Assembly: GCA_029706075.1 (NCBI GenBank)
Contig: JAINUG010000031.1
Span: 1,550,001-1,614,000, forward strand
DNA length: 64,000 nt
Source of the DNA: Aldrovandia affinis
Taxonomy: Eukaryota > Chordata > Actinopteri > Notacanthiformes > Halosauridae
Direction: 5' to 3'
Made by a program: the position numbers and the translations under genes. Positions 1 through 11,689 of this stretch are shown in pieces; the stretch's first letter is position 1; each line of letters opens with the position of its first letter. The notes under the pieces were generated by a model. It was not told the origin of the DNA and made no database searches. It worked only from the letters and a program-made list of their open reading frames with translations.

Positions 1-2173
1 TATGTGTCTTGCGTTTTCTTGCAGTCAGCCCGCAAATGCTATCAAGCCCCCTATGATGGGCACTAGGATTAAGAGATGTTTTCTTGGCAGATGATATAGC
101 GTCTCCCAGCTGTCCCCCTGGCATTTATACTCTTTAAGTCCCTCTGTCTGGAGAGACATGGCTCTCAAATTTACAGCATCGTAAAGGCTTCGCTGTGATT
201 TACACGACAGCATAGGCCCCTGCACTGAAATACCCAGCGAATAGGCCGTAAAGTGCTTCTTAAAAACGAGAGGAAAAGTATATGTACTTTTATTTTTTCT
301 CAGCTATTTTTTTAATGGCCAGGAATGATTCCTTGCCTTCTCTGTGTCTGTCACGCGGATGAAGGCTTACTACCACATCACACTGATGTTAGCTTCACTC
401 CTTCAGGCGAGCGGCAATAACTGGGCATAATTAGGAAACAGGCCACTACACCAGCCTCTTAATGAACTCAATTTGAATTCATTGGCGCAGCGAAAAGTCA
501 TGAAGCTAAACCTAATGTAGAGCTGAGCATCTTGAGTGTCTTTAGGTTGAGTTTTAGGTTGCTCAAATTAGCGACGCACTGCCTCCTTTGTTCATTTTCA
601 GCACGTTCCTAGCTTTACAAAAATATAGTGTTGCGGCAATGTTGCATTTTGTCTGTGCAACAAACACTTAAATAGTGTAGTATACTAAGTGAAGTATACC
701 AAGCGATTTGAGGTTATCGCTCAGTGGAGGGGCGACTTCCTAAACAAACGTGCTGGAGCGCATACAAACTGCAATCCAACACCGGCCTCCGACACTAATT
801 GTTCCTGTCCGCCACCTAGTTTATGTTAGAAGAAGAAAAAGAAAATAACACTAGCTAGCCATGGAACTTAAAAGCCCCCCAAAAAAAAAACATTTTTGAG
901 ATGGCAACAGCTGAAATTGGCTCAGCTTATTAGTACCAATGCCGAGATGGCATCTTTCCTACTTGGGAGGTGAGCAAGGCTGGTTTGCATTTGCTGGAAC
1001 ACTTGCCACGTTTCATCAGGTCTAGCCATAGTAGATTGTATGGGTCTGCGAATTTGTGAATGGCTAAATACCTAAATAGGAACTCTCGAATCAAATGTAT
1101 TTACGCATGAATTTATATTAAAAAACACTTGACATTTTACACTATCAGTCATAAATATTCAACTGGCAACGCAAGACTATGGTTCAAAGAACCACAGGCA
1201 CTTCTGTCGTCATGCGTTTGCTAACGCTACCTCTCTTGCAGTGACTTCAAATAGCTTAGTATACATTTGCAAACTCAGTTTTCGCTTTCAGAAGACAGTC
1301 AGTGAGACGAATTCATGGGTTTCTATATCAAAGCAGTAAGTAATTGAAAAATCTTTAATTAAAGCAGTAAAGTAATTGAAAAAACACAATAAAATGTAGA
1401 CACCACTGGTGGTTTTCTTCGAAATAATCATGGTATTTCAGATAAGAAAAAAAAACATTGTCTCTTCCATGCAGGCACAAGTGATTCTTAACTGCATTGT
1501 GACAGTTGTTGAGAAGCTCCTCAAATTTCAGTTTTCACAATGTCCGGATATTGCGTTGCTCAACTGTTGCCACAAGATAACATTACCATGATGGCTGAAA
1601 ATCTCATCGAAGGTGTTTTTTCGCAATGCTGTGACAGGTTAGAACATTTCCACAAAATTCTCACAAATGGCAGGGCAGGCCAGAACGTTTTCAACAATGT
1701 GAAATGCCTGCCATGAGCAAATTGCACAGCTTTCTGATGTGTTGCGGTTCACAGACTTCACGAACATGCAGGGATTGGCAACACTGCCTGCCAAGCACAA
1801 GGCGGTAGTGACCGCTGTGCCCATACTCCTGCCGTTTCCCCCAGGGAGCAGGCAGTTGTGAGGAGATAATCTCACGGATGTTTCCTGGGTCGGATCGACT
1901 TCCTCAATGACCTTGATTCGTTAAAGTGAATCCTACTTCACTCAAACACTTCTGTCCGTCAGAGCTGCTATAACACATTTGGGTCTGTACACAGCTACAA
2001 CAGTGTTTTTTCCCCACTGAAAACACTGCCTCTGGTGGCATTATTATTATTATTATTATTGAGAGCCGCTGAATTTATTCCATTCTCTGTAGGTGGTCTT
2101 TCAAATTTTCCAGTAGTTTTTTGTTGTTGTTAAATCTGTGTTTGAAAGCCATATGCATTTTATGATTAAATTA
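1..2173. other. Presumed last intron of shq1, 5' part
   Basis: I see no supportable exon or named repeat here apart from a short (ATT)n run at 2041-2060. The stretch is assigned to the last shq1 intron only because the final shq1 exon lies downstream on the same strand. The preceding shq1 exon was not found in the window. A minus-strand open frame at 1639-1875 was not recognised. Confidence 0.45.
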
Positions 2174-3741
2174 CAGTAGACTCCATTTTTATTCACACCC
2201 TTGATAAAGATGAACAATTTTCTGCATTTTGTGAGCATAAAGTAAAGCATATTACTTATATGCTCACAAAATGCAGAAAATTATATTATTTAATAATAAT
2301 GCATTGGCATGAACCACAATCAAACGGTTCACAAATTATAAAAAAAATTCCCAGAAAAGTCAAGAATCACAAATATTCACACCCCTGTTATAAGTACTTT
2401 GTGGTTCCTCCCTTGGCCATTATAACAGCAAGTATAGTCGCCTTCTGCAGTGTCATACGAGGTTATGGAACTTCTTGGGGGGGATCCTCCACCATTCATC
2501 CATGCAGAATTGTTGTAGTTCCTTCAGATTCTTGGGTTGACGTTTGTGGAATGCTTTTTTGAGTTCAAACCACACATGTTCAATTGGATTCAGGTCTGGA
2601 GACTGAGATGGCCATTTCTTCGTTTCTTTGGACATTTGTTTGGGATCGTTGTCTTCTTGGAAGGTCCATCTGCGGCTAAGGTGTACCTTCCTGGCAGAGG
2701 GAACAAGGTTTTTGGACAAAATGTCTTGGTACATGCTGGAGTTCATGGTTCCATCTATTTTAATAAGGGCCCAAAGGGCCTGTGGATGCAAGACAACCCC
2801 AAAGCATCAAAGATCCACCACCATGTTTCACCGTAGGCATGAGGTGCTTTTCAACATTACTTGCATTCTTTGGATGCCAAACATAATGCTGATGTGTCCG
2901 AAAAGCTTGATTTTTCTTTCATCTGACCAGAAGACACGGTTCCAATTGTAGTTCAGACGTAGTTTGGCGAATTCAAGATGCCTTTTTCGGTGAATTGTCT
3001 TCAAAAGAGGCTTCCTTCTTGTAACTGCCATAAAGGCCATTGTCATGTAGGCATCATCAAATGGTAGCTTTAGACACCTTGTAATCCCAATATCCCAGGT
3101 TGTTTTGAGATCTTGAACTGTGTTCCTTTGACATATTTTTGCCTCTTGATCCATCCATCTCACTACTCGTGGGGGCAAGATAGACTTGCGTCCTCTACCT
3201 GGCAGGTTAGCCACTGTTCCAGTGGCCTTAAACTTCCTAATAATTGACTCGACAGTGGAAAGCGTTATCATTTTAGTGATTTTTTAGCCAGCTCCTGATC
3301 TGTAGAGGTCAATAACCTTTTGTCTGAAGCTTTCAGGGAGTTATTTGCCTTTCACCACAGTATTTCAAACGTGTACCCCCCTTTTTATACCCAAGGGAAA
3401 CAGGAAACCATTGTAGGCCACTGTATAGTTCCATAACCTTCCAATGAACTTCAAATACATTTACATTTTAAGCATTTAATAAGTTGTATATTTATGAAGA
3501 TTTGTTTTTGTTGGATGAAATTGAAAAATAATAGTTATGGGTGTGAATAATTGTGATCCAGATGTTTTCTGGGAAAAAATATTATTAATAAAACAAAATA
3601 TGTTTTTCTGAACAATTGTATTAGTATTGTAGGTTTGGAATTGTATGAGCATAAAATATACCTCATTACTTACATAGTTTATTTTATACAATCTATTTTG
3701 TTCATCTTTATCAAGGGTGTGAATAAAAACGGAGTCTACTG
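2174..3741 (-). mobile_element. Tc1/mariner transposon, full length but degraded (Tc1 copy 1)
   Basis: The element is 1568 bp, the usual Tc1 size, and is bounded by TA on both sides (2172-2173 and 3742-3743). Its ends are inverted repeats: the left end begins CAGTAGACTCC and the right end finishes GGAGTCTACTG. Both arms continue with the same sequence around ATTCACACCCTTGATAAAGA. The transposase is on the minus strand. The right end abuts a SINE tail, so the copy probably landed at the TA-rich 3' tip of that SINE. Confidence 0.93.
2453..3360 (-). pseudogene. Tc1-type transposase, broken
   Basis: The N-terminal part (about 3271 down to 2828) contains a helix-turn-helix-like region with a GRGRK basic linker (PGRGRK) and then WSDE, which carries the first catalytic aspartate. 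The C-terminal part (2791 down to 2453) contains EDNDPK with the second aspartate and SPDLNPIEHVW with the catalytic glutamate. The spacing between the last two acidic residues is about ten residues shorter than the DD34E spacing of Tc1, which points to an internal deletion. The two parts lie in different frames, and no clear ATG remains upstream: the expected start near 3358 reads GTG. The gene cannot make active transposase. In life the enzyme cuts and pastes the element at TA sites. Confidence 0.9.
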
Positions 3742-3743
3742 TA

Positions 3744-3892
3744 TATGCCATTTAGCAGACGCTTTTTATCCGAAGCAACTTACAGTAGTGAATGCATACA
3801 TTTCTCCAGTATATGTGGTCCCAATGGGAGTCGAACCCACAACCTAAGCGTTGTCAGCGCCATGCTCTACCTATTGAGCCACACAGAACCAC
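3744..3892 (-). mobile_element. Short tRNA-derived SINE with L2-type tail
   Basis: Read on the minus strand, the tRNA-like head carries an A box (TGGCTCAATAGG) and a B box (GGTTCGACTCC). After about 40 bases comes the tail TAAGTTGCTTCGGATAAAA followed by GCGTCTGCTAAATG. This tail can fold into the stem-loop recognised by L2 LINE reverse transcriptase. It is the same family as the copy at 8831-8991. The flanks before the Tc1 insertion and after the SINE share TAAAT, a possible short target duplication. A real tRNA gene is ruled out by the attached tail and the second copy. Confidence 0.85.
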
Positions 3893-5134
3893 TAAATGTA
3901 AACATGTTTTTACAAAAATGTTAATGTACACAAGGCTCTATTCGATTTATTTTTACTCATGGTTTTGTTGTCAAGTGGCATGAATACAACTGATAGCTGA
4001 GTGGTTATCAAACAGAATTTGAAAAGGTCGACCATCAGCATCATTTTGTATCAATTGCTGTCAACATTTAAATTCCATTGACCTGTTGAACCAGCAGTCT
4101 ACTGTTCAGTTGCCTGTCTGATTTCAAGAGCTTTATGTAAACTATCTGAAGAGACAACATCCCCTGCAGTGTTGCCGGATGGCAAAGACAATGTTTTTCA
4201 TGGTCTTTCTTTTTTTTCCCCCTCCTGCTTCAAAAGGGCTGTAAAGATACACTTCCTTCATCCAGAGAAACACAACTGATAATATCCTAGTCTTTTAACT
4301 GTATCACAGTGAAAAAAGCAGGGATTGAGCATCTCCAGGAATATTTTACTCTTCACTTTCAGCAATTCTAGTTCATTGTTGTCTCCACAGTCAGTCAATT
4401 GAATTCCAGCCTAAAACCATGGCAACTGGAGAGTGAATTAAGCAGTGTTTAGCATGGGAGCACGAGGGTCTGAAGGTGGTCTCTCCACCACTCAGAAACG
4501 TTTCCTTGTGTGTCTGACAGAGCTTAGTCAAGTGTTTTCCAAATCCCAATGTGAGCCCAGGGGCCACAGGCTCTCCAAGGGACTTCTCCGGCTCTCAAGT
4601 GCCCCCAGGCCCCGAGACCCCAAGTGCCCCCAGACCCCAAGGTCAGAGGTTAGATAAAACTTTGTGTTCTTTCACCTTCAGAGCAGACTTCATTGTTGTC
4701 GCGTGTTTAACCTCTGAATAAGTGCTGTGGGAAAGGTATCTATGTATTAATAGTGTTTGGAGTGCTAAAGCTTAAGAGATTGGCAGGGGGGGAAAAAATA
4801 ATCAATATCTATCTTTCTGTGGTATAAAACAAAGGGCATCTTCCCCTAGTATGGGGTGTATGATCATTAATTCCTTGTCATCGCTAAAATATGGAGGCAG
4901 GCGAGTAGACATATGGGCGTTTCTTGTATATTATGGATAAGTTATTCCTCATTTTGTACACCAATCATTTATTGACAAATTCCAAACCTTTTGACATTTG
5001 AAAAACGAGTCCTGCACATTTCTTAGGGAAGTGAGAATAGCCCATACGTTCATTGGGAGCAGGACTTCCTGCCCTGAACTACACAAGCAGTGCTTTTGTG
5101 CCACATGAATACATTAAGTATAATACAGTATACT
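3893..5134. other. Presumed shq1 intron, no feature seen
   Basis: No exon, repeat or structured element is recognised. Open frames here are short and have unremarkable composition. Confidence 0.4.
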
Positions 5135-6102
5135 CAGTGGCGGGCCGTGCATTTCACACCTAGGCCTTCAGTGGTGTCCTACCTGAATTATTCCACCTCT
5201 TAATACCATCATTATGACGCCACGGTTATAGAAACCATTAATATTATACAGAAACGCAGTATAACAGGGCGTTGCATCACAGACAGGTTTCTCATGTAAC
5301 GAGAATGACTTTTCAATATTCCCCTATTTTTCTTCACCTTTTCGTTGTGGAGCTCTGTTTCCCTGCGCACTTGTTCGTTGAGCTGTAGAGCCACTCGGGT
5401 TTCCCCAAAAGTTTTCAAAAGCACCGTTGCTTGTAAGTGTCCGGCCGTGCTTTGGAGTCTCGCTGCTGCCTTGGTTAGACAACTGAAGTTTGCAAACCCA
5501 GTGTGGCTCCAAACACCAAGTCGATCAGTTGCAAATAACAGGCATTCCCAGCAATACAATTTGCAGTCCTCTTCGGAGGCTGTGAGCCAAGGTACCGCTC
5601 GTAGTTACTGAATTGAAAGTGGCGGACAAACCCTTTCCGGGACAGGTTTGCTAGCTTCGGGGTTGGCCGACCTTTCCTCACGATGTCCAGCTTTTCTTGA
5701 AAAGTCAGTCTTGAAAATGGCTTTGTAAGTATATCTGCGACCAAATCAATTTCTTCTCCTCTGTCAGCCATTGTGGGTTGAAAAAACAGCTATTAAATCT
5801 ACACAAATATATTTTAGCTTGTGCAGATCGCTACAGATGCAGACCCCGGTGTCGCCAACTTGAAATCTGATTGGTTAAAGCAACAGTTCATTGCCATTTA
5901 TTTTAAGCTACAGGCGCCCGCACTGTTGATTCTGAAGGCCTCAAAGCAGATTTATTTGACCCCGGCAACACATGATGGCTGAAATATGATTGGATAAAAG
6001 CTCATAAACGTAAACATGCAGCGCAACCAAGAGAAAAGCTATGAAATGAAGAGAATAGACTAGACTAGAGAAGGCCTTGCTGGCCCTGATGGCCCACCAC
6101 TG
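5135..6102 (-). mobile_element. hAT-superfamily transposon, internally deleted, with perfect 8-bp target duplication
   Basis: The ends are imperfect inverted repeats: CAGTGGCGGGCCGT on the left and, reverse-complemented, CAGTGGTGGGCCAT on the right. The element is flanked on both sides by AGTATACT (5127-5134 and 6103-6110), an exact 8-bp duplication typical of hAT insertion. It is only 968 bp and keeps just the N-terminal part of a transposase, so it is a non-autonomous deletion derivative. The perfect duplication suggests a fairly recent insertion. Confidence 0.92.
5212..5771 (-). pseudogene. N-terminal fragment of hAT transposase (ZMYM1-like, TTF-type zinc finger)
   Basis: The first frame starts MADRGEEIDLVADIL at 5771 and contains RHFQFSNYERY. 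The second, from 5559, contains YCWECLLFATDRLGVWSHTG and then a KTFGETRVALQLNEQVRRE stretch. This pattern is that of the TTF-type zinc-finger and following region of hAT transposases often annotated as zinc finger MYM-type protein 1-like. The two frames overlap near 5475-5560, so at least one frameshift separates them. The catalytic RNase H-like core and the C-terminal dimerisation domain are missing. Confidence 0.85.
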
Positions 6103-6297
6103 AGTATACTTATATACTGTTACTGATATAGTGTTACAGTATAAAACTATATTTACTGGTTGTATACACAATTATGGGTACATAGACAGTACATAGGTCA
6201 AGATAATGGTCAAGGTACTCGTGAATTTCCCGTCATTTTCTGCTTTTGCCAACCATTATCACTCATTTAAAACATTTATAATGTGTATATAATATAT

Positions 6298-6840
6298 TGC
6301 AGCAGAACCCGGGGTGTTGAGTTGCAACTCCGCCAATGATATACAAGACTAAAAGCGACAAACACAGTAAAATGCTAACCAGTTCTGCTTATTTCCCCAG
6401 GGGGGGAAGGGAAGAGGGAAACCGGTAAAGTCCACAATCCTTGCTCGTTGTCGTAATCCGTAATCCGTAATCCAAAATCCCAGTCCAATCCAGTTCCTCA
6501 AGAAGTCCAAAGGTTGGTACACAAGCAGGGTCCTCAAACAGTCCAATTCAAAACACAGGTAGCAATCCAGAAAACGCTCTCCAAAAACACTCTACGACAC
6601 TCTCTCCACAACACTCTCAAAAAAACCACCAACCTACTCCTTCCCCGTGTGACAGGAGTCAGCCCTTTAAATAGTGATATAGCCTCCGAACGTCCTTCAG
6701 CTGTCCGTAGATTGGATGGGCTGCAGGTGTGTTCCCACACTTACAGTTCGGCAATGTAGGGAAAAGTGGTGGAGCCAGTGTCCCACCACGTACCTCCCGT
6801 CAATCACTTGCTTTCGGGTTGCCTCCGGGCAGCTGCCACA
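6298..6840 (-). mobile_element. Probable solo LTR of an LTR retrotransposon (fossil)
   Basis: On the minus strand the unit begins TGTGGCAGCTG and ends TTCTGCTGCA, so it has the TG...CA ends of an LTR. It is flanked by ATAT on both sides (6294-6297 and 6841-6844), a possible 4-bp target duplication, although this is weak evidence in AT-rich DNA. A TATA-like CTATTTAAAGG lies in the promoter-like half. No internal coding region is attached, so it would be a solo LTR of about 543 bp, a broken remnant. The family is not identified; a Ty3/gypsy or retrovirus-like origin fits the 4-bp duplication. Confidence 0.5.
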
Positions 6841-6844
6841 ATAT

Positions 6845-7845
6845 ATTGAAGCAATTTGCCAGTCACTGTGTGTGGATGTGCATGGGGTTGTGCCGTCTTG
6901 AGTGTTATTAACTTCTAACTGTCTTCTGTTGGCAGGCCTGACTTCTAAGAAAGCCTTGAAGGTCTTTAGTTTTGGAGAGGTTGACCGCAAGGTTACAAGT
7001 TTTGCCACCTTGAGTGGTTTGTCACTTCGTCAACATTATTAGCAATATTTAGTGGTGCTTTTATTTATTTTTGTATTTGTGATCTCCTGTGGTTGTTCTG
7101 ATTGTGATTATGGTCTGTCCATATATCCATTTTAATGTTCACCAAAAAAAGAAGAAATATTTTGAAATGCTTGACAGGAAGAAGACAACATTGTTTACTC
7201 ATATTCTTTTTTTATCGTCCCAGGCTGCCTGAAATATTTTTCTTGAATCGGGCACTTGTTCTTCTACTGAATCATCATTGAAGATGTGGGGAGGTTGTGA
7301 TAATGGCATTTTTGGCATTGATGATAATGGCAGTTTTTCTGGATAGACTGAAATGACTGTCATCACTATGTTGCCCTACTTTAATACACATAAAACCTGT
7401 CATATGTGCTATGACGGGTTTTCATTTACATGCTTTAGCATAGTAGTAAAAGGTTAAAAGAACAGTTAATTATTTTAATAAGATGGTAGATTGCGTACTT
7501 GTGTCTTGAGTGGAAAAGCTTCAAAAATAACCTTCCTGAGCAATAGACATCCAGGGTTATCGTTTTAATATATAAGTATAAAAAATACATCTGTAGAGTA
7601 TGTTGGGAATTTACAGTAATAACTCTGAGAACGGCTGAATAGGTGCTCACAGTTCTTCAGAAGTAATAAAGGCCCTCTTCGTGTGGACGTGAGCTGAAGC
7701 AAAGACACTGCAGCGAGCCTCTCAGGTGGGGAGATGCTGACAGACGGGCGGTTCCCTGAGCGAATGTTGTCTGTGATTGACAGACTCCTCCCCCTCCTTC
7801 TGCTGCGATCCTATTCCTCGCTCACAGCGTAGTCCGAGTGCTGAA
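6845..7845. other. Presumed shq1 intron, no feature seen
   Basis: I see no exon or named repeat. The region is AT-rich with short homopolymer runs. Confidence 0.4.
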
Positions 7846-8470
7846 TCATGCTGTGTCTACAGAGACAAGAGATCTGCCTGTATGTGCTGTACCTACAAAA
7901 AACAGGACATGTATCTGTGTGTGCTTTAACTACAGAAACAGGACATGCATCTCTGTGTGCTGTATCCACAGAAACAGGTTTTGTACGTACAGAAACAGGA
8001 GCCCTCTGTATGTGTGTGTTGTATCTACAGAAATGGAAGACCTGTGTGTGTATCCTGTGGTAGCTATAGAAACTGGATAGGTGTGTACTCCACCTACAGA
8101 AACTGGAGGATGTCTGTGTTTGCTTTATCTACAGAACCCAGAGACCTATGTGTGTGTAATGTAGCTACAGACGCTACGAGTGCCTGTGTGCATGTGCGTG
8201 TGATGTAGCTACAGAAATTGTAGACCTATGTGTGTGTGTGATCTAGTGTGTGTAATCTAGTACAGAGAACTATGTGTGTGTGATATAGGGTACCTATAGA
8301 AATAGAGGTATACTGTTGTATACTGTATGTATGCATTCATTACTGTAAGTCGCTTTGGACAAAAGCATCTGCTAAATGGCATATATTATTAATATATATT
8401 ATATTATATTTTATAGGTATACTGTTGCATACTACAGAAATAGGAAACCAGTTTCTGTGTGTACTGTATA
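7846..8470. repeat. Degenerate minisatellite, unit about 36-40 bp
   Basis: About eleven diverged units resemble CTACAGAAACAGGACATG followed by a TGTGTGTGCTGTAT stretch. The phrase CTACAGAAA recurs roughly every 36-40 bases to 8227 and reappears at 8430-8470. Overlapping forward open frames here encode repeated TETGH-like peptides and are by-products of the repeat. A 5'-truncated SINE interrupts the array at 8325-8412. Confidence 0.8.
8325..8412 (+). mobile_element. 5'-truncated SINE within the minisatellite, 19-bp target duplication
   Basis: The fragment carries ACTGTAAGTCGCTTTGGACA and CATCTGCTAAATGG, the L2-type tail, without the tRNA head. The flanks repeat AGGTATACTGTTG-TATACT on the left (8306-8324) and AGGTATACTGTTG-CATACT on the right (8413-8431), 18 of 19 bases identical. 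The repeat is a target-site duplication and shows that the SINE entered after the minisatellite had formed. Confidence 0.85.
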
Positions 8471-8830
8471 GGCAGATCCTGGTGTCCTGCAGTGCTGAAC
8501 AAAGTGAAATCTCTCACAGATGACTCCGATAACTACTACAAATTCAATCCCAGCGTGACGCTCAGCCTTCGCGTGCATATGACTTATGAATACCGAGCCA
8601 CCAGTGGCACCACAGACAGCAGCTACCTTCAGGTAACAGAAGCGGATGTTCGTAGGACACTTGTCAGGGTGAGCGCGCGCGCGCAAAGCCGCCGGGCCAG
8701 ATGGCATCCCTTCTCGGGTGGTAAGGCCCGGCGCTGAGCAGCTTGCGCCTGTCTTCACGGACATATTTAACTCTTCTCTGAAATGCTGCACTGTCCCAAA
8801 ATGTTTTAAACGATCAATTATCTGTTAGTC

Positions 8831-8991
8831 TGGTTCTGTGTGGCTCAGTAGGCAGAGCATGGCGCTGACGACGCTTAGGTTGTGGGTTCGACTCCCATTG
8901 GGACCACATATACTGAAAATGTATGCGTTCAGTACTGTAAGTCGCTTCGGATAAAAGCGTCTGCTAAATGCATATATTATATTATTATTAT
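8831..8991 (+). mobile_element. Short tRNA-derived SINE with L2-type tail, inside the LINE
   Basis: The head starts TGGTTCTGTGTGGCTCAGTA (A box) and has GGTTCGACTCC (B box). The tail contains TAAGTCGCTTCGGATAAAAG and GCGTCTGCTAAATG, ending in an AT-rich run. GTCGCTTCGGATAAAAGCG can form a hairpin with a GGATA-type loop. It splits the LINE reverse transcriptase before [12 protein letters not shown], so it entered after the LINE. A clear target duplication was not found. Confidence 0.9.
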
Positions 8992-10140
8992 ATTAAGTCC
9001 CCGGTCACCTGCTTAAATGATTATCGTCCAGTTGCACTAACTTCTGTCATCATGAAATGCTTAGAGCGCTTGCTATTGTCCCACGTTAAATCCATTCTAC
9101 CTGACAACATAGACCCATTACAGTTTGCTTATAGGGCTAACAGGTCGGTGTAAGATGCGCTGTCATATCCTCTACATTCCGCCCTCACCCAGTTGGACAC
9201 ACGTACTAGCTATGTTAGGATGCTTTTTATGGATTTCAGTTCAGCGTTTACTACAATACTCCCTTCCAAATTGGTGTCGAAACGACGCGATATCGGTCCA
9301 TGTAAGCCCACCTGCAAATGGATTTTAGATTTTTTCATTTCCAGACCACAGGTGGTTAAAGTTAATGTTCGGGTATCCTCTCCGCTGGTACTCTGCACAG
9401 GAAGTCCCCAAGGTTGTGTTTTGAGCCTTTTACTGTCCTCTCTTTTTACATACGACTACACTGCTCTCTATGACTGTAATAGTATTGTTAAATTTGCGGA
9501 TGATGCCACCGCTATCGGGCTTGTAACGACGAAGCATTGTATAGGAGCGAGGTTCAGAACCTAGTTGAGTGGTGTGGGAGGAACAATTTAGATCTAAATA
9601 TCAAAAGATCAAAACCAAGGAAATCATTTTGGATTTTAGGAAACACAGGCCTGACCATGGCCCGATTTATACTCATGGTACTGATGTCGACAGAGTAAGC
9701 TGTTTTAAATTCCTAGGGGTAACTATTTCTGATGATTTAACCTGGGCTGTGAATACAAAGTCTCTGGTGGGGAAGGCCAACCAGCATGTACTTCCTTAGT
9801 AAGTTCGGAATGAACAACATGGTCTTCCTTAACTTCTCTAGATGTACTATTGAAAGCATCCTCACGTGTTTCATCACTGAATGGTTTAGCAACACAATGG
9901 TAAAGGAACGCAAGTCACTGAACAGATTGGCGCAAAAAGTGATTGGTACTGATCTCCCCTCCATGGAGGTTATTTAGAACACCCGGACACGGAACAGAGC
10001 TTTGCGTACTGTGAAAGGTCCTACTAACCCAGCATCAGAGCTGTTTGTCCCTTTGCGTTCGGGAAAACGGTACCAGTGCATTAAAAGAGGAACAAAGCGT
10101 TTTAGGACAGCTTTTAACCCATGCGCAGTGTGCAGCCTAA
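8968..10140 (+). pseudogene. LINE reverse transcriptase, broken
   Basis: Motifs appear in the expected order. [20 protein letters not shown] lies near 9010-9070, and YVRMLFMDFSSAF (palm motif A aspartate) near 9210-9250. GSPQGCVLS lies near 9400-9425, and FADDAT with the catalytic aspartate pair at 9493. A thumb-like FKFLGVTISDDLTWAVNT lies near 9700-9755, and LRSGKRYQCI near 10060. The motifs are spread over different frames, so several frameshifts or stops are present. The enzyme would copy LINE RNA into DNA at a nicked target and could also mobilise SINEs sharing its tail. Confidence 0.85.
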
Positions 10141-10518
10141 ATAGCCACCTTAAAGCCACCTTAAAGCAAAGGGATAAGCATGGCAGACACTTAAGTAGGC
10201 CTACCTAAGGTGTTTCATTTATTTTATTTTAATATTCTTTTTTCTATTGGACACTCTCGCACTTTTGAGCTAGCATGCTGATAATGTGATTTTGGTTAAC
10301 TGTTATTTATTAACTTTGCTACTCTTTTATGCTTTAAAATTTTTTTTTTTTTATTCTTTTTTTTTTAAAATATGTTTTTACTACATGTTTCCTATTGTTT
10401 GTTTGTCTCGTTGCTGTTGTCTCTCTTTTATAATCCTGAGCGCTTGCCAAAGACAAATTCCTATGTATGTATGCATGCAAGTATGTACTACATATGGCAA
10501 ATAAACTTGAAACTTGAC

Positions 10519-11689
10519 TTCCCCGCCATCACAACCCCCTCCGCCTTCCCCGCCTTCACTCTGAGTCTCCTCTCCACTACCGGAGCTGTGCAGCGGGGGG
10601 TCTGGGAATACTTCCACACACAAGCTCTCTCCATCCTCTCAATGCAGATCCATGACCTAATTCTCTGCTCCTCTGTGGGGCACGCTTCTCGAAATCGCTG
10701 CGAGCAATTGCTCTACGTTGAGTCACGTTACAGCAGGCTTGACAGGGTCACTGTGACTAAGGAACCTTGGGACTGTTGTGCCCTGTCCCATGAGGCACCA
10801 GTCCCGCCCTGGCCCCGAACTGGAAACCTTGGCGAGACCAGAATCACGGAATCGGAGTGGCATCGGGAACACAGTCGAGGAAGTCGGCTGGCGTGTGTGA
10901 AATTCCTTTGTGCGGACCGATGGGCGGCCCCCACAGGAGAGAGAGAGCGACTGCGTCGTCCTTTCAAACGCCTCATTATCCACTTCCTCTCCACCTGCGG
11001 TACAGACACTGCTGAGTGTAGCACACAGGGCTTCTCGTGGCAGGCTTCCATATCAGGAAGCTAACAAGGTGAAGCACTTTTCCACAGCGCTGTGCTGTCG
11101 CACAGAGCCGGCTAGCCGTATGCTGTGGCTAGTAACCTCTTTCTGCAGTATTTCACACACGTGAAACTTCTGTGTAACTAGATTATTACAGAGAGAATGA
11201 GTCAATAGCAGTCGGTCGATTGACAGGCAGTGACCATACGATCAGAGCTTGTTAGACTTGATAATGTTTCTCATTATCCTGTACAGAAAAAGGCACACTG
11301 ATGCATGCGTCAAATGTGTGTTTTATCTGTTTAGCTTAGGGTCGTTAACGGAAAAGTGGAGGTGGAAAGTTAACACGCCTTTTGGAACCGGTTAATTGAC
11401 CTTATCCCGAACGGACTTTGTTGAACTGACTTGTTGTAGAGCATTTAACCGACAGCCTATTATTTGTATGAACAGTTAAGCATTTATTTAATGTTGATGT
11501 TCTTCAATCAGAAACTGTTCTAGTGGTATGAATGTTTATCTATTGCCGGCATGAAGTGGAAACCAATGTATGATACGAGAGGAACGGACAAGTGCTCTTC
11601 CTCATTAAACAGGGAATGGCTTCGTATTTTTGTCTGAAGATGAAAGGGGTAAGCGGTTAATCTGCCGACCCGAGCCCGCACAACAGACG
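10519..11689. other. Presumed shq1 intron, no feature seen
   Basis: I recognise no exon or repeat. A 230-codon open frame that starts in the LINE 3' tail and runs to 11064 is not supported as a gene. Confidence 0.4.

Larger units (their letters stand above)
8480..10518 (+). mobile_element. LINE of the CR1/L2/Rex1 superfamily, 5'-truncated, interrupted by a SINE
   Basis: Reverse-transcriptase sequence runs from about 8630 to 10140, followed by a T-rich 3' UTR and an end at about 10518 (GCAAATAAACTTGAAACTTG). The 5' limit is approximate, and the apurinic endonuclease part is absent. A SINE occupies 8831-8991. The copy has several frame breaks and is dead. Its closest relatives, by remembered motif order, are fish LINEs of the CR1/L2 group, often annotated as Rex1 or L2. 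Confidence 0.85.

Noticed and set aside
1639-1875. 78-codon minus-strand frame with several cysteines
   Set aside because: No family is recognised and no boundaries or repeats support an element or exon.
3800-3892. tRNA-like sequence with A and B boxes
   Set aside because: The attached L2-type tail and the near-identical copy at 8831 show it is a SINE head and not a working tRNA gene.
7838-8208. Overlapping forward frames with repeated TETGH peptides
   Set aside because: They are by-products of the minisatellite; more than one frame is open and no start context or homology is seen.
10372-11064. A 230-codon plus-strand open frame
   Set aside because: It begins in the T-rich 3' tail of the LINE and runs into unrelated DNA. 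There is no domain, the composition drifts, and there are no splice signals.
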